Below, piece after piece: positions 15,655 through 24,353 of a DNA stretch of 32,165 bases (positions are counted from its first letter, which is position 1; every line of letters starts with the position of its first letter). A model generated the notes under the pieces. The model made no database searches, was not told the DNA's origin, and saw nothing but the letters and a program-made list of their open reading frames with translations. The stretch is from Pseudomonadota bacterium (GTDB lineage Bacteria; Pseudomonadota; Gammaproteobacteria; Burkholderiales; Sulfuricellaceae), in assembly GCA_021792335.1 (NCBI GenBank), contig JAJYUW010000010.1, forward strand, positions 1 through 32,165, in the 5' to 3' direction. Position numbers and translations under genes: made by a program.

Positions 15655-18114
15655 ATGATTACCCTCACCGTCAACAGCAAGACCCATCGCCTGCAGGCCG
15701 ACCCTGACAAGCCGCTGCTATGGGTGCTGCGCGATGAGCTCGGGCTGAAAGGCACGAAATACGGCTGCGGTGTGGGCGTGTGCGGTGCTTGCCTGGTGCT
15801 GCTCGACGGCGAGCCCAACCATGCATGCATGGTGCCCCTTGGCAAGGTTGGTGCGCGCCAGGTCACAACCATCGAGGGGCTGCGCGAAGATCATCCGTTG
15901 ATTCAGGCGTGGATCGCAGAGCAGGCACCGCAATGCGGCTACTGCCAGCCGGCCCAGATCATCGCCGCCACGGCGCTGCTCCAACAGACTCCCAATCCAG
16001 ACGATGCGGCAATCGACGCTGCACTCTCCGGCGTGCTCTGCCGCTGCGGCACTTATCAGCGCATTCGCCGCGCCATCCACGCCGCGGCGCAGTCGAGGTC
16101 CGCTGCAGCGGCTCCGCTGCGCGTGCCCGAGTTGCTCGATGCCTTGCCCGAAGATGCCGGCGTGGCCTTGAACGAATGGATCTGGATCAACCGCGACAAC
16201 GCGGTCACGCTCATGATCAACCATTCCGAGATGGGCCAGGGCGCGCTCACCGGCTTGGCCGTGCTGTTCGCGGAAGAACTGGACGTAGAGCTCGCGCAGC
16301 TGCGCACCGTGTTCGCCCCGGTGGATGCCTGCTACGAGAACGGACTGTGGGGCGGCCAGTTCACCGGCGGCTCGAGCAGCATCCGCGGCGAGTGGACGCG
16401 GCTGCGCACGGTGGCGGCGAAGACGCGGGCACGCCTGGTGGCAGCCGCGGCGCAGCGCTGGGGGATCGAGCCGGGACAGTGCCACACCGGATGTGCTCGG
16501 GTCATGCATCCGCAGACTGGCCGGCGCCTTGCCTACGCGGAGCTGGCCGAGGACGCCGCGCAACTGAAGCCGCCGCGCAAAGCGACGCTGAAGGCCGCAT
16601 CCGAATTCCGCCTGATCGGTCGTGCCCTGCCGCGCCTGGACATCCCGGCGATGGCCCTCGGCCGCACGCGCTACGGTATCGATGTGGCGCTGCCCGGCAT
16701 GTTGGTCGCCTGCGTCGCGCGCTGCCCGGTTTTCGGCAGCCGGGCCAAACGCGTCGCTGCGAGTGCTGCTTTGGCGAACCCCGGTGTGCGCCAGGTCCTG
16801 CCGATCGCAAGCGGCATTGCCGTCATCGCCGATGACTTCTGGTCGGCACTGCGTGGACGCGAGGCGCTGCAGATCGAGTGCACGCTCGGCAGGAACGCCC
16901 AGCTTCACAATGCAAAGATCGAACAGCGGCTGCTGCGCGCACTGGAGGAGCATGGCACGCAGATCGAGTCCCGCGGCGATGCGAAGCGCACCTTGGGCCG
17001 CGCCGCGCAAATCATCGAGGCCGTCTACCAGACGCCCTACCTCGCCCACGCGACCATCGAGCCCATGAACTGCGTGGCCCATGTGCGACAGGACGCCTGC
17101 GATGTCTGGGTGGGCACGCAGGACCAGCAAGGCACCCGGGCGGCGGCGGCGCGGATCACCGGCTTGCCGGAACAACAGGTGCGCGTGCACACCCAGTTCC
17201 TGGGTGGCGGCTTCGGTCGCAGGCTGCAGACGGATTTCGTGGCGGAGGCGGTGCATCTGTCCCGCGACCTCGGCGTTCCGGTGCAGGTCATCTGGACCCG
17301 CGCCGACGATCTGCAGCACGACTTCTACCGCCCTGCGCACGCGATGTGGTTGCAGGCGGCTCTGGACAAGGGCGGGCTGCCGTCGGCCTGGTTCGCGCGC
17401 GTGGCCGGCCCCGGACTTGCCTTGGACGGCGGCGACCTGCCCTACGCCATTCCCCATGTGCGTGAGGAGCATTTGGAAATAGACTCTGCTGTTCCCGTCG
17501 GGGCCTGGCGCTCGGTGGGTGCTTCCAACAACGCATTCCCTATCGAATGCTTTATCGACGAGCTGGCGCATAGGGCCGGCCGCGATCCGCTCGAATACCG
17601 CATTGCCCTGCTCGATGACGCGCCGCGCCACCGCGCCGCGCTCGAACTTGCCGCAAACAAGGCCGGCTGGGGCGCCCCGATCGGCGCAGGTCGAGGCCGC
17701 GGGGTCGCCGTGTACCATTCCTTCGATGCGGTGGTAGCACAGGTGGCGGAGGTGAGCGTGACCGGTGGCGTGATCCGGGTCGAGCGCGTGGTCTGCGCCA
17801 TCGATTGCGGCATCGTTGTGACGCCGGACGCCGTGCGCGCACAGTTGGAAGGCGGCATCGCTTTTGGTTTGTCGGCAGCGCTGCATGAGGAGATTCGCAT
17901 CGCCGATGGTCGCGTGCAGCAGGCAGGTTTGCAGGATTATCCGATTCTCACCCTGCCCGAGATGCCTGAGGTCGAAGTGCATATCGTGCCGAGTAAAGCA
18001 CCGCCCGGTGGCGTAGGCGAGCCGGGCGTGCCGGTGATCGCTCCAGCGGTGGCCAATGCCGTGTTCGCGGCCACCGGGCAGCGGCTGCGCCGCCTGCCGC
18101 TGCGGCTCGGTTGA
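15655..18114 (+). CDS. Fused [2Fe-2S]/molybdopterin hydroxylase (IorA-IorB type, xanthine dehydrogenase family)
   Basis: An 819-residue protein joins two normally separate subunits. Residues 1-145 form the iron-sulfur part: plant-type cluster Cys38, 43, 46 and 58 ([12 protein letters not shown]), then Cys94, 97, 129 and 131 ([19 protein letters not shown]). Residues from about 165 form the molybdenum part, with GGGFGRR near 520 and GVGEPG near the C-terminus (E789, the expected base Glu). It would hydroxylate an N-heterocycle or oxidise an aldehyde, passing electrons to a cytochrome or quinone. IorB proteins usually carry a Tat signal; none is seen here, so a cytoplasmic site is likely. The Mo half is slightly shorter than a free IorB. 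No XdhC or FAD subunit is adjacent. Confidence 0.88.
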   Translation: MITLTVNSKTHRLQADPDKPLLWVLRDELGLKGTKYGCGVGVCGACLVLLDGEPNHACMVPLGKVGARQVTTIEGLREDHPLIQAWIAEQAPQCGYCQPAQIIAATALLQQTPNPDDAAIDAALSGVLCRCGTYQRIRRAIHAAAQSRSAAAAPLRVPELLDALPEDAGVALNEWIWINRDNAVTLMINHSEMGQGALTGLAVLFAEELDVELAQLRTVFAPVDACYENGLWGGQFTGGSSSIRGEWTRLRTVAAKTRARLVAAAAQRWGIEPGQCHTGCARVMHPQTGRRLAYAELAEDAAQLKPPRKATLKAASEFRLIGRALPRLDIPAMALGRTRYGIDVALPGMLVACVARCPVFGSRAKRVAASAALANPGVRQVLPIASGIAVIADDFWSALRGREALQIECTLGRNAQLHNAKIEQRLLRALEEHGTQIESRGDAKRTLGRAAQIIEAVYQTPYLAHATIEPMNCVAHVRQDACDVWVGTQDQQGTRAAAARITGLPEQQVRVHTQFLGGGFGRRLQTDFVAEAVHLSRDLGVPVQVIWTRADDLQHDFYRPAHAMWLQAALDKGGLPSAWFARVAGPGLALDGGDLPYAIPHVREEHLEIDSAVPVGAWRSVGASNNAFPIECFIDELAHRAGRDPLEYRIALLDDAPRHRAALELAANKAGWGAPIGAGRGRGVAVYHSFDAVVAQVAEVSVTGGVIRVERVVCAIDCGIVVTPDAVRAQLEGGIAFGLSAALHEEIRIADGRVQQAGLQDYPILTLPEMPEVEVHIVPSKAPPGGVGEPGVPVIAPAVANAVFAATGQRLRRLPLRLG

Positions 18115-18115
18115 A

Positions 18116-18838
18116 ATGACGACACACGGCTGGCTCATCCCGCCTCCGGCGGAGCCTAGCAAGAGCCGGGAAGACTTCGCGCAAGAACGTGTCGCCAAGG
18201 TGGCCTGGCTGACCGAGCAGGGTCTGCTCAAGTCGGAGCGGATCCGGCAGGCGCTACTGAAAGTGCCGCGGGAGGATTTCATCCCGCACCTGTATCGCGA
18301 CTACGCCTACCTGGAAGTACCTTTGCCGCTGCCGGGCCAGCAATCCACCATTTCCTGTCCGCACAGCTATCCGCTGTTTTACGAGCCCCTGGGATTGGAC
18401 CAGGGCCATCGTTTCATGGAGGTCGGCCTCGGCTCGGGCTATGGCACGGCCGTCGCTCGTGAAGTCGTGGGTGACGAGGGACTGGTGGTAGCGGTGGAAA
18501 TCGACCCCGTGACCTTCGCCTTCGCCAAGGAGAATCTGGACCGCTTGGGCTATCGCGACGTGGTTCTGGTCAACGCCGACGGCGGACTGGGCTACCCGCA
18601 GCTTGGGCCCTACGACCGCATTGCCATCACTGCGGCCTGTCCGGAGCTGCCGCCGCCGCTGATCGAGCAGCTCGCCCCAGACGGGAGGCTAATCGCGCCG
18701 GTGGTCGAACACGACGTGCAAATGCTGGTGCTGCTCGAGAAGACGGCACAAGGGATAAAACGCCGGGAACTGTGCCCAGTGCTGTATGTGTCCCTGCGCG
18801 GCGTCTACGGCGGCAGCGGAGGAAGCGGGAACACATGA
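18116..18838 (+). CDS. Protein-L-isoaspartate O-methyltransferase-like
   Basis: The product is 240 residues. The N-terminal region ([15 protein letters not shown] near 45-59) and [16 protein letters not shown] (about 75-90) match the PCMT family. The SAM-binding motif I is [15 protein letters not shown] near 100-114, with VVAVEIDP following. PCMTs methylate isoaspartyl residues of damaged proteins and so start their repair. ATG 18116 follows the hydroxylase stop by 1 nt, so the two are probably cotranscribed, though no functional link is obvious. Ends with a Gly/Ser-rich tail. Confidence 0.9.
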   Translation: MTTHGWLIPPPAEPSKSREDFAQERVAKVAWLTEQGLLKSERIRQALLKVPREDFIPHLYRDYAYLEVPLPLPGQQSTISCPHSYPLFYEPLGLDQGHRFMEVGLGSGYGTAVAREVVGDEGLVVAVEIDPVTFAFAKENLDRLGYRDVVLVNADGGLGYPQLGPYDRIAITAACPELPPPLIEQLAPDGRLIAPVVEHDVQMLVLLEKTAQGIKRRELCPVLYVSLRGVYGGSGGSGNT

Positions 18839-19151
18839 ATCCGAAACCCCGGCTGCTGTTCTGCAAAGGGCTACCACGAGCTTGGCGCAAGCGAGTCCAG
18901 CAGCCACGTGGGATGCGGTGCGTCCGCGGGGATCGTGGATCGGGCCACCCCACTCGCCACCAGCAAGGCGCCGGAGGTGATGATGCGGCTGGGCGCAAGG
19001 TCGAGGCCGAAGCCCTGGTAGCGCTCCATGAGCGCGCTTGCGGTGATCTTCGGGATCGCTTCCATGGCAAGGACGGTTGGCAAAGCGATATTGTGCCACG
19101 GGAGAAACTGCCACAGGGAATCTGCCTATACTGGGGAAAAGGCAGCCAACC
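18839..19151. other. Intergenic stretch with a possible decayed minus-strand ORF
   Basis: No gene is supported on the plus strand; an open frame overlapping the methyltransferase end has Arg-rich, shadow-like composition. On the minus strand a frame open from an upstream stop near 19127 down to 18871 encodes a non-shadow-like sequence including GLDLAPSRIITSGALL, which recalls HAD-superfamily hydrolases. It is too short (about 70-85 residues) for a complete enzyme. TATACT at 19127-19132 may be a -10 for the downstream gene. Confidence 0.35.
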
Positions 19152-19538
19152 ATGACGCGCACCCTGCTCCCCGAACTGCACAGCCCCGCGACCCGGCAGG
19201 CCCTGGCCGAGGCGGTGCTTACCGTGCTCGATGCTTGGGGCATCCATCCGGCGAAGCAGGCGGAGCTGCTGGGGCTGGCGGACATCGCGCCCCTGAGGCA
19301 AGGGCAACCCCTGCCCGACGACCCAGGCGTGCTCGAACGCGCAGGGCACCTGCTCGGTATTGAGCGGGCATTGAAGCAGCTTTACCCGGATGACCCGGCA
19401 TCGCGCCATGCGTCGTTGATGCTTCCCGCTGCGGGGCTGGACGGACATCCGCCGCTGCTGATCATGCTGAGCGGCGTGGAAGGGATCAAGCGAGTGCGTG
19501 CGCTACTCGAGTCCGCGCGAAAAACAGACCACGAATGA
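19152..19538 (+). CDS. MbcA/ParS/Xre antitoxin-like protein (DUF2384-type), orphan
   Basis: A 128-residue protein with an N-terminal helix-turn-helix-like region (VLDAWGIHPAKQAELLGL, about 24-41) and a C-terminal toxin-binding-like domain (LLGIERALKQLYPDD near 69-83, PPLLIMLSGVEGIKRVRALL near 102-121). This is the organisation of MbcA/ParS antitoxins, which normally neutralise a RES-domain NAD-degrading toxin encoded next door. No RES gene is adjacent; the next gene is a P-loop kinase 24 nt downstream. It may be a solitary transcription regulator. ATG 19152 marks where conserved sequence begins; an in-frame upstream start at 19077 is possible. Confidence 0.75.
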   Translation: MTRTLLPELHSPATRQALAEAVLTVLDAWGIHPAKQAELLGLADIAPLRQGQPLPDDPGVLERAGHLLGIERALKQLYPDDPASRHASLMLPAAGLDGHPPLLIMLSGVEGIKRVRALLESARKTDHE

Positions 19539-19562
19539 AACTCAGGGCCGGTACCCGCAAAC

Positions 19563-20555
19563 ATGCCTGAGACTCCGCTACACATTCCTGCAACCTGGCA
19601 GCATTCCGCCGCGCGCATCCTGGCGAAAAATTGGCGTCGCGTCCTGGTCGTCGGCGCCGCCGATCGCGGCAAGAGCATCTATTGCAACTTCCTGCTGAAT
19701 GCCCTGTTGCGCGCGGGGCGCACGGCGTCCTTCGTCGATGCGGACATCGGGCAGAAGGACGTGGGCCCGCCGGCGACGGTCGCGCTCGCCGATCTCGACG
19801 CATCCGCGGCGCTCGCCCAGGCACGCTGCAATGCGCTCTATTTCGTTGGGCACATCAACCCCATCGCCCACTTCCTGCCCTTGGTGCTGGGCACGCGCCT
19901 CATGGTCGAGGCGGCCAGGGGCGAGTTCGTGGTGATCGACACCACCGGCCTGGTCCAGGGCAAGGGTCGCGTGCTGAAAGGCTTCCAGATCGAGTCCCTG
20001 CAACCGGACGTGCTGGTCTGCCTGGAGCTCGGCGAGGAGCTCGCTCCCATTCGTCACGCCGCCCGCCACCTGAATATCCTGCGTCTGCGCCCCTCGCGCC
20101 TCGCCGCGCCGAAGTCATCCAATGCGCGGCGGCGCGCCCGGGAGGAAGCGTTCCAACGCCATTTTCGGAAGGCGCGCGAGCTGGAGTTCGGGTTGCAGGA
20201 AGTCATCGTGCAGCGCGCAAGCCTGTTCAACGGTCAGCCGGTCGAAGACTCGCGCTTTCCATACGCCGAGCGCCTGCCCGACGGGCTGCTCGCCGTGGCG
20301 GACGAGACGGTGCCTTCTGCCGAACGGATCCAGTCAGTCCCGCGGCATTGTCTGGATCACTTGTTGTGCGGTGTTGCAGACAAGACGGGTGAGTGTCTGG
20401 GACTTGGCATCGTCAGCAGCATCGACTTCGCCCGCCGCAGCCTCACGCTCTACACACCGGTGCCGAGGCGCCATATCCGCATCGTCCGGTTGGGCGACCT
20501 GTATCTGGACCGGCAGGGACGCGAGCTGCACCTGGCGCGGCTGGGCCATTTCTGA
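19563..20555 (+). CDS. Clp1/Grc3/NOL9-like P-loop polynucleotide kinase homologue
   Basis: A 330-residue P-loop NTPase. Walker A is GAADRGKS (31-38). The segment FVDADIGQKDVGPPATVAL (57-75) is the Clp1/Grc3 signature (D-x-D-x-GQ then PP), and FVVIDTTGL (122-130) is the Walker B region. The C-terminal part (about 240-325) is beta-rich, similar to the extra domain of Clp1-type proteins. Eukaryotic and archaeal relatives phosphorylate the 5'-hydroxyl end of RNA. In bacteria the role is not established; RNA repair or processing is a reasonable inference. It follows the MbcA-like gene closely and may be cotranscribed. ATG 19563 has only a weak ribosome binding site. Confidence 0.8.
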   Translation: MPETPLHIPATWQHSAARILAKNWRRVLVVGAADRGKSIYCNFLLNALLRAGRTASFVDADIGQKDVGPPATVALADLDASAALAQARCNALYFVGHINPIAHFLPLVLGTRLMVEAARGEFVVIDTTGLVQGKGRVLKGFQIESLQPDVLVCLELGEELAPIRHAARHLNILRLRPSRLAAPKSSNARRRAREEAFQRHFRKARELEFGLQEVIVQRASLFNGQPVEDSRFPYAERLPDGLLAVADETVPSAERIQSVPRHCLDHLLCGVADKTGECLGLGIVSSIDFARRSLTLYTPVPRRHIRIVRLGDLYLDRQGRELHLARLGHF

Positions 20556-20654
20556 TTCATGCGGCCGGCCCCGACTTTGGCTCCGCATCACGTCGGTTTT
20601 GGAAGCGCGCCGCCCAGGGGCTTGTGCCAATCCCCGAGCGCGACAGGGACGAAG

Positions 20655-20927
20655 TCAGTCTGTCTTGCAGGCGGCCAGGTGCGCGCGCCATTGGTCGAGG
20701 AGCGCCGCTCTGGCTGCCGGGTCGCGCAGGCTGGCGCCAAGAAGTTCAGCGCCTGCCTGCAGCTCCGAGCGCTGCCAGCCGGAGTCGGTGGCGCATTCCA
20801 CGATGACCGCCCAAGCGCCCTCCCTCGGTTCGACGGCGAAGAGGTAGGCGGAAAGCCCCAGCCCTTCCAGCAGTGCACCCACGGCGGTTTTGGCCTGTGC
20901 CAGATCGGCTACGCTGAGCTCTGCCAT
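20655..20927 (-). CDS. Hypothetical 90-residue protein
   Basis: I do not recognise the family. The sequence (MAELSVADLAQAKTAVGALL at the start, then YLFAVEPREGAWAVIVECAT) predicts helix-strand-strand-helix, compatible with a small alpha/beta fold. There is no signal peptide or membrane segment. It starts 3 nt after the stop of a tiny upstream ORF (20931-20987) and may be translationally coupled to it. It is probably the last gene of a minus-strand cluster with DUF5335 and an MbcA-like gene. Confidence 0.55.
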   Translation of the reverse strand: MAELSVADLAQAKTAVGALLEGLGLSAYLFAVEPREGAWAVIVECATDSGWQRSELQAGAELLGASLRDPAARAALLDQWRAHLAACKTD

Positions 20928-20930
20928 GGC

Positions 20931-20987
20931 TCAATCGCGCCCATGCAGGTGCAGCAGCGGGTGCATCCGGTAACCAAGCGCTTGCAT
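20931..20987 (-). CDS. Putative 18-residue small ORF with strong ribosome binding site
   Basis: ATG 20987 is preceded by GGGGAGGA at good spacing and encodes MQALGYRMHPLLHLHGRD before TGA. The stop lies 3 nt before the ATG of the 90-residue gene. This could be a leader peptide coupling translation, or a real microprotein. Three His residues and the near-contact with the next start are notable. Only the ribosome binding site supports translation. Confidence 0.4.
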   Translation of the reverse strand: MQALGYRMHPLLHLHGRD

Positions 20988-21104
20988 GAGAGTCCTCCCC
21001 AGGAAACGAGTGAAAAAATCCGTGCTGTTTCAGCATAGTCGATGCGCGGCTGAGATGCGCCGCCAACCAGTCGGCTGCGCGCGCACGTCACGTGCCAGCT
21101 GCGG

Positions 21105-21311
21105 CTAGCTGATCCCCAGTCGCTTGTCGTCATCGATCTGCGCCAGCAGTTCTTCGACACGCCGGGCACCGCCTTCGGTCGACAGCACCTCCATTGGCGT
21201 GTGTCCGCCGAGCTGCAGACGAGGTTGCTCGAGCCACTCGGCCGCCTTGGCCGCATCGCCGAATACCCGGCCGGCCAGCTCCACTACGTAGTTGGGGTCA
21301 TGCCGATGCAC
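21105..21311 (-). CDS. Small MbcA/ParS toxin-binding-domain protein
   Basis: From GTG 21311 (GGGAGG 7 nt upstream; a TTG at 21317 is too near that site) the product is 68 residues. VFGDAAKAAEWLEQPRLQLG and GHTPMEVLSTEGGARRVEELL match the C-terminal toxin-binding region of MbcA/ParS antitoxins, without the N-terminal DNA-binding part. No RES toxin is adjacent. It follows the DUF5335 gene on the same strand with about 60 bp between. It may act in DNA-independent protein binding or be a remnant of an antitoxin. Confidence 0.72.
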   Translation of the reverse strand: MHRHDPNYVVELAGRVFGDAAKAAEWLEQPRLQLGGHTPMEVLSTEGGARRVEELLAQIDDDKRLGIS

Positions 21312-21371
21312 GATCAAACCTCCCTTCCACCTGATGGCGTGGGGTTCATCACCAGGTTTTCCGGTATTGCA

Positions 21372-21707
21372 TCAGGGCGTGGGCAAGCTGAGCGGATCCC
21401 TGAGCAGCAGGATGTGGTGCTCGCCCTCAGCGTCCACGGCTTCAATGCTGTAGACGCTTTCCACGTCCTGTTCAACATGGATCTGCTTCGGATGCTGGAT
21501 GTTGTGCTCGATCCCCTCCAACGCCACTGCCAGGATGTCGCTCCTGGGGTCGTAGCTGATCCCGATCAATGGCAGCGATTCCGCCTGAACCTGGTCACCC
21601 AGCCCCAGGCCGGTGATTTCCACCTGCACCAGCTTTGCGCCGAGCGCCTTCGCGACGCGGTCGAAGTAGGACTGCCACTGGGGTTTCGCGAGTTGCGTCA
21701 GCGTCAT
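21372..21707 (-). CDS. DUF5335 family protein
   Basis: A 111-residue protein with the DUF5335 pattern: WQSYFDRVAKALGAKLVQVE at 11-30, LGLGDQVQAESLPLIGISYD, then LAVALEGIEHNIQHPKQIHV. The family is small, soluble and of unknown function. ATG 21707 has AGGAG upstream with good spacing. It heads the minus-strand cluster that includes the small MbcA-like protein. Confidence 0.8.
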   Translation of the reverse strand: MTLTQLAKPQWQSYFDRVAKALGAKLVQVEITGLGLGDQVQAESLPLIGISYDPRSDILAVALEGIEHNIQHPKQIHVEQDVESVYSIEAVDAEGEHHILLLRDPLSLPTP

Positions 21708-22088
21708 GATCGGATCTCCTGATGTGAACGGCCATGCTCCCCTACGATTGCTGGAGCCTGTAACATAAGCTTAGCCTTCGAATCACGCGGGTCAAGATGC
21801 CATACCAAACAAAGTGCATGCTTTTGCTTCTTTATTTTGGCGATGTGCAACATTATGGATGCAGTTATTAAAATCATTCTTAGCATTTCCGGCTTAATTT
21901 CAACAAGAAGTGCACAATTACGGGTTACCTAAGAAGCAAAGTCGCGATGAATCCTGAATATTTACAAGACATTGTCACCACCATCATGCCCTAAGCGAAT
22001 CTTTTGCACTCACGCATCAGGCAATCCGCGCATTTTTGGTGTTTAATTACGACATCCTGCATCCAAAAACGAAAGCCAACGATCTGCA
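21708..22088. other. Divergent intergenic region between DUF5335 and the J-domain gene
   Basis: About 380 bp, AT-rich compared with its surroundings, presumably holding promoters for both directions. I see no confident promoter pair, hairpin or RNA gene. An open frame on the minus strand (21704-21886) lacks protein-like composition. Confidence 0.5.
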
Positions 22089-23216
22089 ATGAATTTTTCT
22101 TACAATTCGATCCGCATAGCCCCCGATCAAGGCCAGCCCCATCTGACAAAAGCGCAAAAGGCCTTCAACAACCTGATCAAACAGGTCGAAAAGAAACGCG
22201 CCCGGCTCATGGCCTGGGAGACGGCCATTCCCTCCTTCCAACAAAAATACACCAGTGAATTGATCCCTCTGGTCGAAGCCTCGGCGGATATGCAGGTCGA
22301 GATGGTGCATTGCCTCGACCAGGTCAACGACCAAAAAGGGCTGACCAAAGCCGAGCGCCGCACGATTGCCGGCCTGATCATTGAATTGGCTGGTACGTTG
22401 CTTGCTGAGCGCGACGATGAAAAGTTGAAGGCCATCTACAACAAGTACCACCATGTCGATTACGACAGCCAGGAAGCGGCCGAATTAGCCAGCATGAAAG
22501 CCCTATTCGAGGAGTTGACAGGTTTCGATCTGGGTGATGACGTGGATTTGAGCTCGCCCGAGGATGTAATGCGCCGTGCGCAAGCACAGATGCAAGAAAA
22601 GCTGGCGCAAGAGGACGCCGCTCGTCAGGCGCAGGGTGAACACAAGGCCAAGCGAAAGAAGTCGGCAAAACAAATCGCCAAGGAAGAGAAACAGCAGGCC
22701 GAAGCGCAACAAATCAGCCTATCCATCCGCGAAGTCTATCGCAAGCTGGCCAGCGCCCTGCACCCAGACCGTGAAACCGACCCGCAAGAGCGCGAACGCA
22801 AAACGGCTTTGATGCAACGCGTCAATCAAGCCTATGAAAAAAACAACCTGCTGCAATTGTTGGAACTGCAACTGGAGTTGGAACACATCGACCAAAGCCA
22901 CATCAACAACCTCGGCGAAGAACGATTGGCGCACTACAACAAGATTCTGAAAGAACAGCTCGGCGAACTCGAGGACGAAATCAACCATGTCGAAGGCGAC
23001 TTCAGGATGCGTTTCGGTATTGATCCTTTCGTCCAATTATCCCCCGCCACCATCATGCGCCATCTCGCTACCGACATCGTTCTCACCCAGCAGGCAATAC
23101 GCGAGATGAAGAAAAACCTGGCTGATCTTCAGGACGTCAAGAAGGCAAAAGCCTGGCTCAAGAAAATGCACCGTGACAGTTCCCGGATGGACTTTCTCGA
23201 CGACTGTCCATTCTGA
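22089..23216 (+). CDS. J-domain (DnaJ-like) co-chaperone-like protein
   Basis: A 375-residue protein. The N-terminal 150 residues are helical. A charged coiled-coil linker (about 160-205, rich in K, E, Q and A) is followed by a short J-domain: REVYRKLASALHPDRETD with the HPD triad at 225-227, and RVNQAYEKNNLLQLLELQLE behind it. The C-terminal part (260-375) is again helical. J-domains stimulate Hsp70 (DnaK) ATPase and deliver clients. There is no Gly/Phe or zinc-finger region, so it is a class III J-protein with an unknown client. It has lower GC than neighbours and is followed 30 nt later by a DUF1841-like gene, probably in an operon. Confidence 0.85.
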   Translation: MNFSYNSIRIAPDQGQPHLTKAQKAFNNLIKQVEKKRARLMAWETAIPSFQQKYTSELIPLVEASADMQVEMVHCLDQVNDQKGLTKAERRTIAGLIIELAGTLLAERDDEKLKAIYNKYHHVDYDSQEAAELASMKALFEELTGFDLGDDVDLSSPEDVMRRAQAQMQEKLAQEDAARQAQGEHKAKRKKSAKQIAKEEKQQAEAQQISLSIREVYRKLASALHPDRETDPQERERKTALMQRVNQAYEKNNLLQLLELQLELEHIDQSHINNLGEERLAHYNKILKEQLGELEDEINHVEGDFRMRFGIDPFVQLSPATIMRHLATDIVLTQQAIREMKKNLADLQDVKKAKAWLKKMHRDSSRMDFLDDCPF

Positions 23217-23246
23217 TCCCTGTTGGCCCTTGTAGTAAGGAATGGC

Positions 23247-23621
23247 ATGATGAATCAATATGACCCTGCGCACGCACCGAATCCAGATGAGTGGCTCGAA
23301 CTCGACGAGCAGGAACGGATTCTTCTTGTCGAACAGTACCACCGCTTCTCACGTGCCAAGCTTCCCAACCTCACCGCGCACGCCGTCTTTCATGCCATCG
23401 TTGAGAACCAGATCGCGGCAGGGCTAGAGCCAGTTTTGAGAGCAATGGCGCGTCTCACCAAAGAAGGTCTGACTCGACATGACGCCGTTCACGCCATTGC
23501 CTCTGTTGTCGCAGAGCACATTCACGACCTTTTCAAAACAAAGGGTGAATCAACGACTTCCCAAGCTCGCTACAACGCGGCTGTCGAAAGGCTCAATGCA
23601 AAAAGTTGGTATGGCGGCTAA
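23247..23621 (+). CDS. DUF1841-like protein
   Basis: From ATG 23247 (AAGGA 5 nt upstream; ATG 23250 is equally possible) the product is 124 residues. The core pattern AVFHAIVENQIAAGLEPVL, a central RL, and RHDAVHAIASVVAEHI match the arrangement of His and Glu residues in DUF1841-type proteins (H-x-x-x-E-x-Q, then H-x-A-x-H). These residues could bind a metal. Function is unknown. It follows the J-domain gene and may share its transcript. Confidence 0.65.
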   Translation: MMNQYDPAHAPNPDEWLELDEQERILLVEQYHRFSRAKLPNLTAHAVFHAIVENQIAAGLEPVLRAMARLTKEGLTRHDAVHAIASVVAEHIHDLFKTKGESTTSQARYNAAVERLNAKSWYGG

Positions 23622-23789
23622 TACGCCATGAATGAACTGGATGATCAATTGGTCGGGTTACAGGAAGCCCCCTACGGCATGATGCATGCGTATCGGTCTC
23701 CGTGAACTTAACATATTGCTACAACAAAAAAGTCATCGGCTCATCTCTTCGTGCGTTAATCAAGAACCACTGACAACAGGAGACTCAAC

Positions 23790-24233
23790 ATGAAACGATT
23801 TCTGATCGCAGCCGCAGTTGCCGCCACCGCAGCCAGCCTTGCCGCTCCGGCCCTCGCTGCCGATGTCGGTGTTTCCATCAGCATAGGCCAACCCGGCTTC
23901 TATGGCCGGATCGACATCGGCGGCTATCCGCCGCCACTAGTGATTTATCGTCAGCCGATGGTAATCGAGCGGGTACCGATGAACCGCCCGCCGATCTATC
24001 TGCGCGTACCTCCGGGCCACGCCAAACACTGGAGCAAGCACTGCCACGAATACAACGCCTGCGGCGAGCGGGTCTTCTTTGTGCAGGACAGTTGGTACAA
24101 CCGCGAGTATGTGCCGCGTTACCAGGAACAACATCGTGATCGCCGGGATGACGGCTGGGACGAGCGCAGGGAGGATCATCGCGGGGGCCAGGGGAAGGGC
24201 CGCCACGGCAACGGCCATGGTCGTGATCACTAA
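23790..24233 (+). CDS. Secreted/periplasmic basic protein with His/Arg/Gly-rich tail
   Basis: A 147-residue protein with a clear Sec signal peptide (MKRFLIAAAVAATAASLAAP, cleavage expected after ALA at about 23). The mature part begins DVGVSISIGQPGFYGRIDIG and has Pro/Tyr-rich segments (GYPPPLVIYRQP) followed by a probable disulfide pair in KHCHEYNACGE. The last 40 residues are rich in R, D, H and G. CAGGAG lies 8 nt before the ATG. This type of small periplasmic protein is common in betaproteobacteria; function is unknown. The His-rich tail might bind metals. Confidence 0.75.
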   Translation: MKRFLIAAAVAATAASLAAPALAADVGVSISIGQPGFYGRIDIGGYPPPLVIYRQPMVIERVPMNRPPIYLRVPPGHAKHWSKHCHEYNACGERVFFVQDSWYNREYVPRYQEQHRDRRDDGWDERREDHRGGQGKGRHGNGHGRDH

Positions 24234-24353
24234 GGCTGAGCATGTTCATCTTCCGGGTCATACAAGAAGCCCAACCCATCAAGCGGGACGGACTTGCCCA
24301 GCGGAACCCGGAAGCGCGGCCAGTTGTGGTGGGGTTTTGTCATTTAGCCGGAA

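Noticed and set aside
15718-18282. 854-residue minus-strand open frame under the molybdenum hydroxylase
   Set aside because: Mirror of the IorA-IorB fusion, which has all cluster cysteines; the antisense frame has no recognisable domain.
21704-21886. 60-residue minus-strand ORF overlapping the DUF5335 start by 4 nt
   Set aside because: The overlap looks like coupling, but the DUF5335 gene has its own good ribosome binding site and the peptide has no recognisable features.
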